In this document: positions 12,986 to 23,592 of the stretch, piece after piece
Layout of the letters: every line of letters starts with the position of its first letter
How positions within the stretch are numbered: the stretch's first letter is position 1
Assembly (NCBI RefSeq): GCF_028640845.1
Contig: NC_080546.1
Span: forward strand, 36,835,520 to 36,899,519
Direction: 5' to 3'
DNA length: 64,000 bases
DNA from: Ahaetulla prasina
Taxonomy: Eukaryota > Chordata > Lepidosauria > Squamata > Colubridae
The notes under the pieces: model-generated
Told to the model about the DNA's origin: nothing
The model's input: only the letters and a program-made list of their open reading frames with translations
The model's database searches: none
Translations under genes and position numbers: made by a program

Positions 12986-13213
12986 GCGCGGGAGCTGCAT
13001 TGGATGCCGATTTGCTTCCGGGTGCAGTTCAATGTGCTGGTTGTCACCTTTAAAGCCCTTCATGATTTGAGACCAGGTTATCTGGGGAACCATCTCTTGC
13101 TGGTCATATTCACCTGACCCACTAGAATGGGGAGGCAAAGAATATTGCAGGTCCCAACCCCTAAGGAGGTACACCTGGCGGGACTCAGAAGGACTTTCTC
13201 CATGGTGGCACTC
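12985..13213 (+). mobile_element. L2-like LINE fragment, left part (split by a copia element)
   Basis: The + strand encodes the L2 C-terminal region: LHWMPICFRVQFNVLVVTFK, then LRPGYLGNHLLL, then LAGLRRTFSMVA at about 13180-13210. It matches the C-terminal part of the L2 copy at 3397-3921. The frame is cut at 13213 by the LTR element and resumes at 14740 as PSLEMSSLQQL. Reading across with one copy of the 5-bp duplication removed gives a continuous frame, which shows that the LTR element inserted into an existing L2. Confidence 0.75.
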
Positions 13214-14739
13214 TGTCGGAGTTTGCAGCAATCCAACAAGCACACAAGTAAATAATTCAGCAGGATTCATTTATAGAAGAAATTTGTTTATATACAATAA
13301 TATAAAACATGATGCATGTATACAATACATGCAGCTCTTGCAACGTGGTAGCAAGTACAAGGACAAGAAGAAACACAGAATCCAGAAGCACAGAACAAAA
13401 GAAGCTATATAATCACTGAAGCCCAACTGTCTATTAACCATTTGTCTCTGTTATTACAATAACAGCTGCTTGCCCATCTGTTGCTTTTCTTCCTTGCAAA
13501 CAGTCTTTTTTTAAATGAGTCTTATCACCACAGATGAAGCACTGCCATTGTTGCTATTCTGTTTCTTAGAAAAACTTTGCTGGGCTGTAATCTGGTCTCT
13601 GCAGATATCCTGTCTGTTGCTTTTCTCTCTCTGCTCCTTGGGCCTCCACCTCAGAAATTTCTCCTTGTGGCTTCTTCTTAAATGGTGTTTATTTTCTTCA
13701 GAAAGCAAATAGGCTTTAAGGGCTTCCATTCATAATTCCTGTTCTGGTTTGCATTCAAAAATGGCTGAAACAATGTCCCACATTTCATCAAGACTATTTA
13801 ACACCAACGGCACCTTCTGAGATTCAGGAATCTGCATTCCATGCTGTTCCAACTCAATAAACACAATCTGCATGTGCAGCAAATGCTTCTCCACACTCTC
13901 TTGTGGTAACAACTGGGCTCTGTATAATTGTCTCAATAATTGCACAATATTGCATGCTGACACACTCACATGCACATTTCTCAATTTCAGACAAACCTCC
14001 TTTGCAGTTTTTAAATCAGCTGTATTCAAGAATTGTTCATCTTCTAAACTTAAGATGATGTAGGCCAGTGCCTTATCATGCTGCCGTTGATCTGCTGCTG
14101 CTAATGGTGCCTGGGGTGGATTAATAACAATATCCCGGAACTCCTTAGCCTTCAGGGAGCATTCCATTTTTGCAGCCCAAATAATATAATTCTTCTGTCC
14201 CAATCGAGGCAGAGAGCACTCCTTGAACTCAACAGCCATCCTGCAAGCCTTGTCAGCCTTGTTCTCTTTTCCTTATAACACAAGCTGTCCTTCATCTTAA
14301 TTACAGTTCAGTCTTTCTGTGTGCTTGCGTGTGTTCTGGGTCCATAACCTGTCAGAGTTTGCAGCAATCCAACTAGCACACAAGTAAATAACTCAGCAGA
14401 ATTCATTTATAGAAGAAAATTGTTTATATACAGTAATATTAAACATGATACATGTATGAAATACCCATGCAGCTCTTGCAAAGTGGTAGCAAGTACAAGA
14501 ACAAGAAGCAGAAGCAAGAATTCAGAATCCAGAAGCACAGATCGGAAGCTATATAATCAGAGAAGCTATATTCCAAGCACAAAAAAACGTATATACAGAC
14601 CAGTTAAACTAAGCCATGCCCAGGCTCTGAGCCATCTCTCATGGCTCACAACAAATCCTATTTCTTAGTCACCAAACAGTTCCCATTGGCTGATTTGTTG
14701 TTATGGCTATCCCAGCTCATAATTTCTTATACACTGACA
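13214..14739 (-). mobile_element. Ty1/copia-type LTR retrotransposon relic, pol deleted
   Basis: Two direct repeats flank a gag remnant. The right LTR (5' LTR on the - strand) is 14350-14739, 390 bp, with ends TGTCAG and CTGACA. The left LTR starts at 13214 (TGTCGG) and matches the right one for about 200 bp to roughly 13413, then diverges. Flanking bases CACTC (13209-13213) and CACCC (14740-14744) fit a 5-bp target duplication with one change. Next to the 5' LTR, 14336-14349 read on the - strand is GGTTATGGACCCAG, matching 13 of 14 bases of the complement of the initiator tRNA-Met anticodon arm: a copia-style half-tRNA primer site. Protease, integrase and reverse transcriptase are absent, so the copy could not move by itself. 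Confidence 0.8.
13508..14239 (-). pseudogene. Copia-type gag remnant with one in-frame stop
   Basis: On the - strand, ATG at 14239 opens 169 codons ending in a TGA at 13732-13730. The same frame continues directly with 72 more codons to 13511. The first part has the Ty1/copia gag (UBN2-like) layout: an early YIIWAAKMECSL block, then LLRQLYRAQLLPQESVEKHL, then LVLNSLDEMWDIV. The second part is lysine/arginine-rich, as is usual before the zinc knuckle, but no CX2CX4HX4C knuckle remains before the left LTR. A single nonsense codon over about 240 codons suggests fairly late decay. It is a structural protein relic of a genomic retrotransposon. Confidence 0.75.
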
Positions 14740-15003
14740 CACCCTCCCTTTGAAATGTCATCCCTGCAGCAATTAAACTGGTCCCCATTTTGATGATCTT
14801 TTTGTAAGGCCCTGAAGACTTGGTTTTGCCAGTGGGCCTGGGGAACCCAAAGAGAGATGGAGCCCATCAAATGGCTCATTTGACTGTGTGTTGTTTCAAT
14901 GTTTGTTTGTTTGTTTTCTATACTGTTTTTATTGTTTGTAAACCATCTAGAGTAGCTGTGAGCAAGTAGGAGGCCATATAAATTTCTTAAATAAATAAAA
15001 ATT
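14740..15003 (+). mobile_element. L2-like LINE fragment, right part and 3' tail
   Basis: Continuation of the L2 relic after the copia insertion. A decayed frame runs to about 14875 (ALKTWF near 14810), then a 3' UTR with (TGTT)n and a tail box GTAAACCATCTAGAGTAGCTGTGAG ... ATAAATTTCTTAAATAAATAAA at 14937-15000. That is the typical end of an L2-like element. Confidence 0.65.
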
Positions 15004-15049
15004 ATATGATATAACAGCTCTCTTAACAATGGAGCCCACCAATCAATAT

Positions 15050-17840
15050 GTTTCTTGAAGAGTTCTGGGCATAAAAATAATCTTCTCTAGGTACCTTATG
15101 AGAATTTAGAGATTGACTAATAAATTTGATTTCTGATACTGACACTAGAGGCCAGGGAAGAAAGTTTTCAAAGGTTAGAGTATCAATAATTTTCTTACGT
15201 TGGGGGCCCTAGTTAGATTAGTAAGTACTTTTCCATTTAAATTCTCCCAAACTGAAGCTGGAATAAAAATATCGAACTGAATTTACGTTCCTTTAATAAA
15301 CTTGATACAATATTCCAGGGGAAAAAATTTAATTTCTCCCTTCCAGATCTGACCATATTTTAGTTGTGGAGGAAGCTTTTTGGGAGGCTGTCACTTTCTT
15401 GAAATGACACCTTATTTTAATAATTTAGCATGGTTTTTTACATTAGGGTATCCCTGGATCTGGTACATTACTGCTCTCAACTTTCTGGTATATAAATAGG
15501 GAGAATCAAACCAATTTGAATTTATTTGCTGTTGGTTTCTGAAAATTGATCGGTCAAGGATTTTCTCAGAAAGACACAAATCAAGTGTAATGAGTCAAGA
15601 TTTTATTTGGATCTTGAATAAAGGAGAAAATTTTGTCCAAGTCTGGACATGTTCTGTATTCAGAAAGGTAGATATCTTTCTTTCTTTTGCCTAATTGAGC
15701 TGTCTATTCTGCCTTACTTAAAGATTAGCTAATAGCTTCTGTTCTGGAGGCATAGCTAATCTAGTATCAGATCTGCTTTGGAAATGGACTGTGATTACTT
15801 GATGATTGCTATCCTTCCTTATGTGGGCTTGGATGTCTGAAAACAGAGCAATCTTGTTTTATGTAACACATAGATAATCTAAAACATAGTTAAGAGTTTT
15901 CTGAGTGATATATAAAACCAGATTCTTTACCTCTTAAAATATGGAGGTTACATTTATAAATTAAGGAGATCAGTTGTGAGCCTGCGGTATTTATTTTGAG
16001 GTCTTTGGAGAACCAAATGGATTATTTATAAAATAATCCTCATGAATAACACCCAGGTGTACAAAATCTTCTAGAGGCATTAAAGTCTCCTGCTAATATT
16101 ACAGTAGCTTTAGAATGATTTGAGTTTATCTTTAGTACGGTCTTTTCTAGATTCACCAAAGTATTAAGAGAAAATTGGGAAGATGTATGTGTTGGTAGAC
16201 ACATGTTCAGTAGAACTATTTCAGAGAATTTATATAAACATTTTACAGCAAACTAATGGGGAGAGTCATCAAGACCAATTCGTATACTTGCCAGCCAAGC
16301 TTTGCATTGGCAAGTATAGTCCAGGGGTGAAATCCAGCAGGTTCTGACAGGTTCTGGAGAACTGGTAGTGGAAATTTTGGGTAGTTCAGAGAACCGGTAG
16401 CAGAAATTTTGAGTAGTTCAGAGAACTGGCAAATACCCCCTCTGGCTGGTCCCAAAATAGGGTGAGAATGGAGATTTTTCAGTATCCTTCTCCTGCCACG
16501 CCCACCAAGCCACACCCACCAGGCCATGCCTCGCCCACCAAGCCACACCCACAGAACCGGTAGTAAAAAAAATTGAATTTCACCACTGAGTCAAACCTCC
16601 CAATTCCCACCCTTTAGTGTTATACTTCCAGGATCTAAAGCCTGGAAAATGACTCTTTTCCTTATCTGTAGTCAACCAGGTCTCTTGGAATGCCATGAAA
16701 TCAAATATAGAGAGGAATTCCACCAGGTCTCCATCCTTTGTTCTGTTCTGTTCTATTTTTTTCAGCCAGCAATATTCCAGGTAGGTAACTGGGTAGAGCC
16801 TTCATGCTTAATATTAGTGGGGGTGATTGGGAAAACATTGAAATTTTGGATTCAAGCACATAGGTTTTTCCGACATTCAACAACAGTGATGTTATCCATA
16901 ATTCTTTTGGTGCAAAAAAACCAAGAACCATTGGTTTTAAATTTGTCTATCTTTACTACTACCTTGCTGTTATACAACAGGCAGGTTTTAAGGTGAGCAG
17001 CAATTTGGTGGAATACTTTTGCAGGTTGGCAATTCAGAATAGTAACTTCTAGGTGAGGATGATTTTCTTGCCTCAAATTATCTCCTTAGCCATCTTTCTT
17101 CATGAGCTATAGCCCTAGCTGGCAATTTGGGGCATGTATCTATTTTTAGAAGCATTGAGCTAAAGGTGACCTCTTTAGAACTCAGTCCTACTCCAAGACC
17201 ATCCTTGGTTAGTAGCTCACAAAGATTTGGGCTGTATCTCATTTCAACTTGTTTACCAACCTCTATTTTATTTCCGTTATTTACATTTTCTGTTTGGTGT
17301 GATGTTTTATCAGGAGAGTAGGGGGAGTAACATAGAAACTATTCCCAAGGACTCTTTGTTGTTGTTCTCCATGTCCATATTCCATGTTAAAATAGGGGAA
17401 GTACCAGCAGATAGTTTTACAAAATAGGCATTATTTTCTTGGTCAGTTGGGTGACTAGTTCTATTAGAAGTTTGGTAGCTTTATGTGTTATTGCTAATAA
17501 TTCCCTAAGATTGTCAAGCCTTTCTATAATATTCAGTTGTTCAGTACCAGGCAGGATATTGAAAGAGTTAATCAAATTTATCTGAAAGGGCTCTTCAGAA
17601 AAGTGACATGCTGTGGGAGGCACAGGTTCTTTGTTCAGTCTCTCTCTTCTCAAGGATGGTGATGATGGAATGTCATTGGAGTTATCAACTTTTATGTTGC
17701 TACAATTAAACCTTAAAGTAGAAGCACTCTTATTGCCAATATGAGTTATTAATGGAATAACTTCCTCCATGATAAATACACGTAATGGAAAGATCTCAAA
17801 CTTGCTCAAAAAAGGCTTCATTTTGAACAACATGCTGGTA
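15050..17840 (-). mobile_element. Antisense LINE relic: ORF1-like part and endonuclease
   Basis: On the - strand, 17833-17417 is open for 138 codons (an ORF1-like region without a domain I can name). Then 16700-16595 reads DFMAFQETWLTTDKEKSHF, an endonuclease block with the QETW motif. After the interruption by the hAT element (16322-16588) the frame continues TILANAKLGWQVYEL, and near 16125-16070 it has ILAGDFNASR, the GDFNA endonuclease motif. The part 15990-15840 resembles the end of the endonuclease (LISLIYKCNLHILRG). Stops are frequent. I cannot fix the clade. DNA from 17840 to 19000 shows nothing I can place. Confidence 0.55.
16322..16588. mobile_element. hAT-type MITE, CAGGGGTGAAAT family, inside a LINE relic
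   Basis: The left end is CAGGGGTGAAATCCAGCAGG and the right end TTGAATTTCACCACTG, imperfect inverted repeats. The body has GAGAACTGGTAGTGGAAATT and a variable run of CCACGCCCACCAAG-type words. Both flanks show AGTC; a longer duplication is not evident here, although other copies have 8 bp. The host LINE reading frame is continuous when the element and one AGTC are left out. Confidence 0.8.
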
Positions 17841-19005
17841 ATCGTAGGGCGTTCGATGAAAGAAGGATTCCTTTAGAGTTTTCCTGGATGGAAGCTATTC
17901 AGCCTTTTGTAAATCAAACCAACTGCTTTTTACAATGTAGAAGCTGATTGAGGGAAGGAATGGCTGCACTACTGGAACCCTATTTTCCTTTATTTTGTCT
18001 ATTATTTTGAATTTACAAAGTAATCCGATTTGGCTGTAAGTAGCAATTATGATTTGCTTGCCTTTCATACAGTGCTTCCTGGGATGGTAAAAATTGCTTT
18101 GAGTGTTACTCTGGATTCACAGTAGATGGAGATCTCTTTGCTTATTCGTCTCTCTTTTTTAGGTTCCAAATTGGGATCTATCTTTTTACCACTATTATCT
18201 GCTTTTTTTTTTAAGCCGAGTCAGCAAGAGTATTTAGATAACTGTGTTTAAGTTTCATAAGCGTCCCTTTTAGGATGTGTACTGTGTTATTAATTGTGAT
18301 CAGAAGCTCAAAAACTAACACTGCTGTTTGTTCCATCATTAGGCATTTGCTTGGTTCTAAAGCCAGACCTCATCCATTTGCTGCATAAATCTGACAACAG
18401 CCTCACTCCAAGAAAGGGAAGCTTCTTTGACGACAGGGGCAGAAAGATCTAAAAGTTGGGTGTCTCTGCTTGTAGATCCCATTCCAGGGAGTCATATCTA
18501 TTGAGAGGCTATTAGAAAAATAAGAGAGGTTTAGTTACTTAGACCAAGTGGCTGTTTATTTTTTTAAGTACCTGTTAACTTTAAGCTGTTTAGTGGGCTC
18601 TATCTCTTCTTCCTTTTCCCCATGGCAGAGATTATAAAAATAACAGCCTGCGGTAAAAATAGTAAAGATACAGCAGCAGCAGAAGAAGAATAAAAGAGAT
18701 GAAAATAAAATAAAATGGAATGAAGTAAAAGTAAAAGAACTAGTTAAAAATTAAAAGAGGCTTTAGAGGAAGCTCTTAACTACAGATGCTACATCTATCA
18801 TTTTTCTCTCTTCCAGAAAGTATGTAAAAATATTAAAAGATGCATCAATCTCCCAAATGAATGAGTGGAAAGTGCATGTAAGGAAAGATGATGTAGAAGC
18901 CCTTGGAGAGAATTCTTGGAGAATTTTTGTCTTTGGGAGGGTGGGAGATCTTAATCAACAAAGGCAATAGTATGCAATACATCAAAGGCAATAGTACACA
19001 ACACA
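17840..19005. other. Intron 2 DNA with no recognised element
   Basis: AT-rich DNA between the antisense LINE relic and the second CR1. Some of it may be undetected LINE 5' sequence. I cannot assign any part. Confidence 0.35.
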
Positions 19006-19007
19006 AC

Positions 19008-20145
19008 AACCAGGAAACTACAAACCTATCAGCCTGACCTCAATAACAGGGAAGATCCTGGAAAAGATAATCAAGCAACGAATCAGTGAACACCTAAAAA
19101 CAAAGTAATAACCAAAAGCCAACATGGATTTGTCAAAAACAGATCATGCCACACTAATCTTATTGCATTCTTTGACAAAGTGACAAAATTAGTAGACCAG
19201 AGGAATGCTGTCGATATAATTTACTTGGACTTCAGTAAGGCATTTGATAAAGTAGACCATAACCTACTACTAGATAAAGTAGAAAAATGTGGGTTAGACA
19301 GCATCACCACTAGATGGATTCATAACTGGCTGACCAACCGCACTCAACGTGTAGTCCTCACTGGAACTGTACCTACATGGAGGGAAGTATGCAGTGGAGT
19401 ACCCCAAGGCTCTGTTTTAGGCCCAGTACTCTTTAACATCTTCATCAATGATTTGGACAAGGAGATAGATGGGAAACTCATCAAATTTGCAGATGACACC
19501 AAGCTGGCGGGAATAGCCAACACTCCAGAAAATAGGCTTATACAAAAGGATCTTGACAGACTTGAACATTGGACACTATCTAACAAAATGAAATTCAATG
19601 GTGAAAAAGTAAGGTTCTAAATTTAGGCAAGAAAAACAAAATGCACGGGTATAATATATAGGGTACCTTGTTCAATAGTAGTAACTGTGAGAGGGATCTT
19701 GGACTCCTAGTGGACAACCATTTAAATATGAGCGAGCAGTGTGCAGCAGCTGCCAAAAAAGCCAACACAGTTCTAGGCTGCATAAACAGAGGGATAGAAT
19801 CAAGATCACATGAAGTGTTAGTGCCACTTTATAATGCCTTGGTAAGGCCACACTTGGAATACTGCATCCAGTTTTGGTTGCCACGATATAAAAAAGATGT
19901 GGAGACTCTAGAAAGAGTGCAGAGAAGAACAACAAAGATGATTAGGGGACTGGAGGCTAAACCATATGAAGAACGGTTGCAGGAACTGGGTATGTCTAGT
20001 TTAATGGAAAGAAGAACTAGGGGAGACATGATAGCAGTGTCCCAATATCTCAGGGGCTACTACAAAGAAGAGGTACAATTACTTTAAAAAAAGAAAAAGA
20101 AGCAATTGGACAACCATTTGTCTGAAATGGTATAGGAATTAAAAA
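19008..20145 (+). mobile_element. CR1 LINE, second copy, 3' part internally deleted
   Basis: Very similar to the CR1 at 1285-2637, with the same motifs: YLDFSKAFDKVDHN, GVPQGSVLGPVL, and IKFADDTKLAG inside 19180-19620. A frameshift near 19610 is followed by 139 open codons (19668-20087) with the [19 protein letters not shown] segment. Copy B ends with a deletion: after the Y-K-E-E codons near 20065 it jumps through an A-rich run to the CAACCATTTGTCTGAAATGGTATAGGA motif at about 20110-20140. The final CR1 3' box is missing. Confidence 0.85.
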
Positions 20146-20848
20146 TTAAAAAGTTTATATAATTTGGGATGAACTAAAGTTGAAGGAGGATATTTGAGAT
20201 TTGTATGGGGAAAAGAGTGATATGTTAAAAACTGATGCTGAAATGGATGGTATACATTGTTGGAAGAAAGGTGCATCTGGGTTCAGTTCCAACTGGGGAG
20301 AAAGACACTGGAAATGTGGAAACTGTTTGGAAAGATGGTTTAACGGTGGACAGGACCCATGGGGTTTTTTGGGCCCTGAGCAAAACATGGGTGACAGAGA
20401 GAGAGATTTATACCCTCTCTTGGGCCCCGCCTTGGAGCTTCCTGTTCCTGTGCAAGAAATGTATTCTGATTGGTAGTTAGACTCCCATGGGGCCATGCAG
20501 GGGTAACTTTGATTGTTGTCTTGAGTCCCAGGCTTGGTTGAACCTTGCTGGGTGATGAGGTAATGAAGCTAATCCTATCATGTCCTCAGGGTCTGGAGCT
20601 GAAGTGGGGGGCAAGGAGCTGCAGAGAGTTGCTTTGTCTTTAAAAACATGTTTCTCCTTTTCTCATCCAGGGAAATATAATATTCTTCCTTTTTAATATT
20701 TCCTAGAATATTTCATTCTTCTAGGAGATTGGTGGGTGCTAACTTTCTTACAACATGTTAATATTCAAGGGGGAAAAAGGATGAAAGGGAAGTCATAATT
20801 CCTGTAGAAATGTTGAAAATTGTAAAACTGTAAATGGTGCAACTAAAA
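20146..20848. other. Intron 2 stretch with unclassified repeat-like sequence
   Basis: From about 20290 to 20760 the DNA is GC-richer than the surrounding intron and has short open frames on both strands (for example 20201-20476 +). The look is that of an interspersed repeat 5' region or LTR, but I cannot name a family and I see no terminal repeats. I do not call a gene here. Confidence 0.3.
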
Positions 20849-21141
20849 CAGAGGTGGGTTTCAGCAGGTTCTGACCAGTTCTGGAGAACCAGTAGCGGAA
20901 ATTTTGAGTAGTTTGGAGAACCGATAGTAAAAATTCTGACTGGCCCCACCCCCATCTATTTCTGCCTCTCACGTCCCAGCTGATCGGGAGGAATTGGGGA
21001 TTTTGAAGTAACCTTACCCTGGAGTGGGGTGGGAATGGAGATTTTATAGTATTCTTCCCCTGCCACGCCCACCAAGCCATGCCACACCCACCAAGCCACA
21101 CCCACAGAACCGGTAATAAAAAATTTTGAAACCCACCACTG
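20849..21141. mobile_element. hAT-type MITE, CAGGGGTGAAAT family
   Basis: Ends CAGAGGTGGGTTTCAGCAGG and TTTTGAAACCCACCACTG. Flanks AACTAAAA (20841-20848) and AACTAATA (21142-21149) are an 8-bp duplication with one mismatch. The body has the CCACGCCCACCAAGCC words of the family and no coding capacity. Confidence 0.85.
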
Positions 21142-21375
21142 AACTAATATAAATGTTAATGTTTAGCAAAGGTTTCAACATTGTGTAGGGAGTATGTGTG
21201 ATGTACTCTTGAGTGTTTCATGCATTTATGGACTATCGTAATGTATACAGACAGCCAAAGGAGATTTAGAGGCATGAATATTCAGGTACTGCAGCATGCA
21301 GAAGGTGCATGCAGCAGCCTGTTTGAGCTGAGAACCAAATGTTTTGCAAATGAAAGCTTGTATGATGCACTATAG

Positions 21376-21506
21376 CAGGTTTGTCAAACTGGCAGCCCAT
21401 GGGCCAGATGCGTCACGCGCAAGCCATGTCCACCCCAGCTCCACGAAGGGGAAAAACATCCCAAAAGTCACATGACGGCAACATGATGCAGTGAACTTGA
21501 CACCTG
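21376..21506. mobile_element. hAT-type MITE, CAGGGGTGTCAAAC family
   Basis: Left end CAGGTTTGTCAAACTGGC and right end AACTTGACACCTG. The 10-bp word TGCACTATAG is present at both flanks (21366-21375 and 21507-21516), so the duplication is perfect; 8 bp would be usual, which suggests the end may be two bases further out. Same family as 36747-36879 and 45725-45854. Confidence 0.8.
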
Positions 21507-21818
21507 TGCACTATAGAGGGTGAAAATTAATTACATACAAGTAGCAAAAAAAAAAAAAGCAAGTGGAGAAATGGGCGTCCTTTGAGAGAATGCTTACTAA
21601 ACTTCAATAACCAAAATTTCACAGTTTTGCTTACCAATACTGCTCATAATTTAATATTTAATCTGTGCTATGTTGTACAGCGTTTGCTCCCTATAAAAGT
21701 TCTTGTTTTTACCTCTTTTGTTTTAAATGGTCTTCAATTATTTATTAATGCAAGAAGTAATCTGTATGAAAGTTTATCCCATAGGTATAAAACGATTGTT
21801 GTTGTTTTTTCTTTTCAG

Positions 21819-21890
21819 CGCCGTCTTGGAGATGCTGCAAAGAAAGCAATTGGCAAACTCCAAGTCAGAACAATAAGGAAAGGAGATAAG
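21819..21890 (+). CDS. RNF150: RNF150 coding exon: juxtamembrane linker
   Basis: 72 nt, 24 codons, phase 0 at both ends. Acceptor TTTTCTTTTCAG; donor AAG before GTAATT. It encodes a basic linker (RRLGDAAKKAIGKLQ, then VRTIRKGDK) between the membrane segment and the RING. In the Goliath family this linker continues directly from the ARDRNQ of the previous exon and leads to the acidic ETESDFD before the first RING cysteine, as it does here. Confidence 0.95.
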
Positions 21891-22273
21891 GTAATTTTAA
21901 AAAATGCTTCTCTTTAAAAATGATCACTTTGTTCTGAGACAATATTAAGGACAAAATAATAATTTAAAAAAATAAAACTAGAAGTTTTTTACTTGCAACT
22001 ACAAAATGGAGTGGGTAAAGACTGGTCATAAGATTGGATAAGCCTAAAGAAGGTTCATGCATAGCTACCATTTTCATAGTGATCTGGAGTTTAGACTTTC
22101 CATATACAACATGGACAAGAAGGGGGGGAGGGGGAAACGAGCACAGTTATATCTTACCACGATTTATTTGCACATCGATATTGGCCACATCAACAAGGAC
22201 ACGTCTCCCTGAGTTTCACTTAACTTGCATTTTTGTTATTTAAAAATATTAATTATTATTGGGGTTTTTTTAG

Positions 22274-22356
22274 GAAACTGAGTCTGATTTTGACAACTGT
22301 GCAGTGTGTATTGAGGGTTACAAACCAAATGATGTTGTCAGGATCTTGCCCTGCCG
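22274..22356 (+). CDS. RNF150: RNF150 coding exon: first half of RING-H2
   Basis: 83 nt, after a TTTTTTTAG acceptor and before GTAAGT. It encodes ETESDFDNCAVCIEGYKPND, then VVRILPC and two bases of a split Arg codon (phase 2). It provides the first three zinc ligands: the C-x2-C pair and the Cys of LPC. Intron 3 before it is only 383 bp. The RING-H2 binds two zinc ions and recruits the ubiquitin-loaded E2. Confidence 0.96.
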
Positions 22357-22467
22357 GTAAGTTATTATCATTATCCCAACAAATTTATTTTAATAAAGTA
22401 ATTGATTTTAAGAAACAATCAGAATCTTTTTCCAAGTTTCATTAGATTGCCAGATAGAGAGGTTTGT

Positions 22468-22556
22468 TTATACTCATCCCAAATATTATGATATTGTTCA
22501 CAGTAAATAACAATATTTATTGTTCTGTAATGTCATAATATTTGGGATGAGTATAA
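22468..22556. repeat. 89-bp palindromic element with TA flanks
   Basis: Arms of 24 bp, TTATACTCATCCCAAATATT+ATGA (22468-22491) and its exact complement at 22533-22556, around a 41-nt centre. The inverted part is bounded by TA dinucleotides, as for Tc1/mariner-type MITEs. It lies in RNF150 intron 4, 112 bp after the RING exon. Confidence 0.75.
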
Positions 22557-23040
22557 ATGTGTCTTAACATTTATGACAAATTTACCACTGGTGTCACAAA
22601 TAAAGTACAATGAATTGTTTCTTTATCATACTGGGACAAATGTTTCATTATCTATATCTATGTTTGGAATTGTGATTACGGACAGTTCATTGATTTATGC
22701 TATATTTCAAATACATCCAATACATCCAAAATGTCCTTTTATATTTTTAAAAAAAGTTTCTATAATAATTATTTATAATATTGAAAAGTTATCTATCCAC
22801 TTCTTTTGTTCTTTTTTTATTCTAATACTGTTTCACAATCAACTCCAAAATACTACTGTTTTTCAACTCTGACTTCCTTTTTAGCTTTTTCTATTGATAA
22901 AAAAAGTTTGCTACACAAATATACTGTTAGTTAAGATTCTTTATATTACCAAACAAATTATTTCAGCTTAATGTTTGACAATTTCAACCTGTAGAGAAAA
23001 AACCCCATTGAACTAAATATAATTTTACTCCATTTCATAG

Positions 23041-23137
23041 GCATCTCTTTCACAAATCTTGTGTAGATCCCTGGCTCCTAGATCATCGTACCTGCCCTAT
23101 GTGTAAAATGAACATACTAAAAGCACTAGGGATTCCG
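23041..23137 (+). CDS. RNF150: RNF150 coding exon: second half of RING-H2
   Basis: 97 nt, acceptor CATTTCATAG, donor CCG before GTAAGC, phase 2 in and phase 0 out. It encodes [20 protein letters not shown] and on to [12 protein letters not shown]. It supplies the remaining ligands (two His, then Cys, then the final C-x2-C), giving the RING-H2 pattern C-x2-C-x14-C-x-H-x2-H-x2-C-x10-C-x2-C. The conserved Trp of the E2-binding surface (DPW) is present. All eight ligands are intact, so the ligase should be catalytically competent. Confidence 0.96.
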
Positions 23138-23344
23138 GTAAGCATGTCAAGTAATATAGTAAGTAAAACTGTAGTTCTGCAAAATTTTTATAATGAAAAA
23201 TAAGTCACATATACTAATTTATAAGCAAAAGCACGTAATATATTCCAATGCAGCATAAAAGACCCAAATATTCTATGGCCGTTTTGTGTACTTACAAACT
23301 TAAATAGAGTAGCTATTTAAAACTGGTACCATTTGTATTGGTAA

Positions 23345-23592
23345 TGAGTCACAGTGGCACAGTGGTTAGAGTGCAGTACTGCAGGCTACTTTTGCTGATC
23401 ACTGGCTGCCAGCAGTTTGGCAGATCAAATCTCACCAGGCTCAAGGTTGACTCAGCCTTCCATCTTTCCGAGGTCAGTAAAATGAGGACCCAGATTGTTG
23501 GGGGCAATATGCTGACTCTGTAAACTGCTAAGAGAGGGCTGTAAAATCACTGTGAAGCAGTATATATGTCTAAGTGCTGTTACTATTGGTGT
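23345..23592 (+). mobile_element. tRNA-derived SINE, Sauria type
   Basis: The 5' part has a tRNA-like A box (GTGGCACAGTGGTTAGAGTG); the B-box region is decayed. Then comes the body block CAAGGTTGACTCAGCCTTCC ... AAAATGAGGACCCAGATTGT, and the end AGCAGTATATATGTCTAAGT with a GCTGTTACTATT tail. That is the layout of the squamate Sauria SINEs, whose 3' ends are matched to a partner LINE. It lies in RNF150 intron 5, sense. Confidence 0.8.

Noticed and set aside
17417..17833. 138-codon - strand frame as a possible host gene
   Set aside because: It lies upstream of, and on the same strand as, a LINE endonuclease relic and is better read as its ORF1-like part.
20201..20476. 91-codon frame in RNF150 intron 2
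   Set aside because: No domain, in repeat-like DNA, with equally long frames in other registers; no splice context as an exon.
23345..23440. Possible tRNA gene in intron 5
   Set aside because: The tRNA-like part is decayed and continues into a Sauria-type SINE body.
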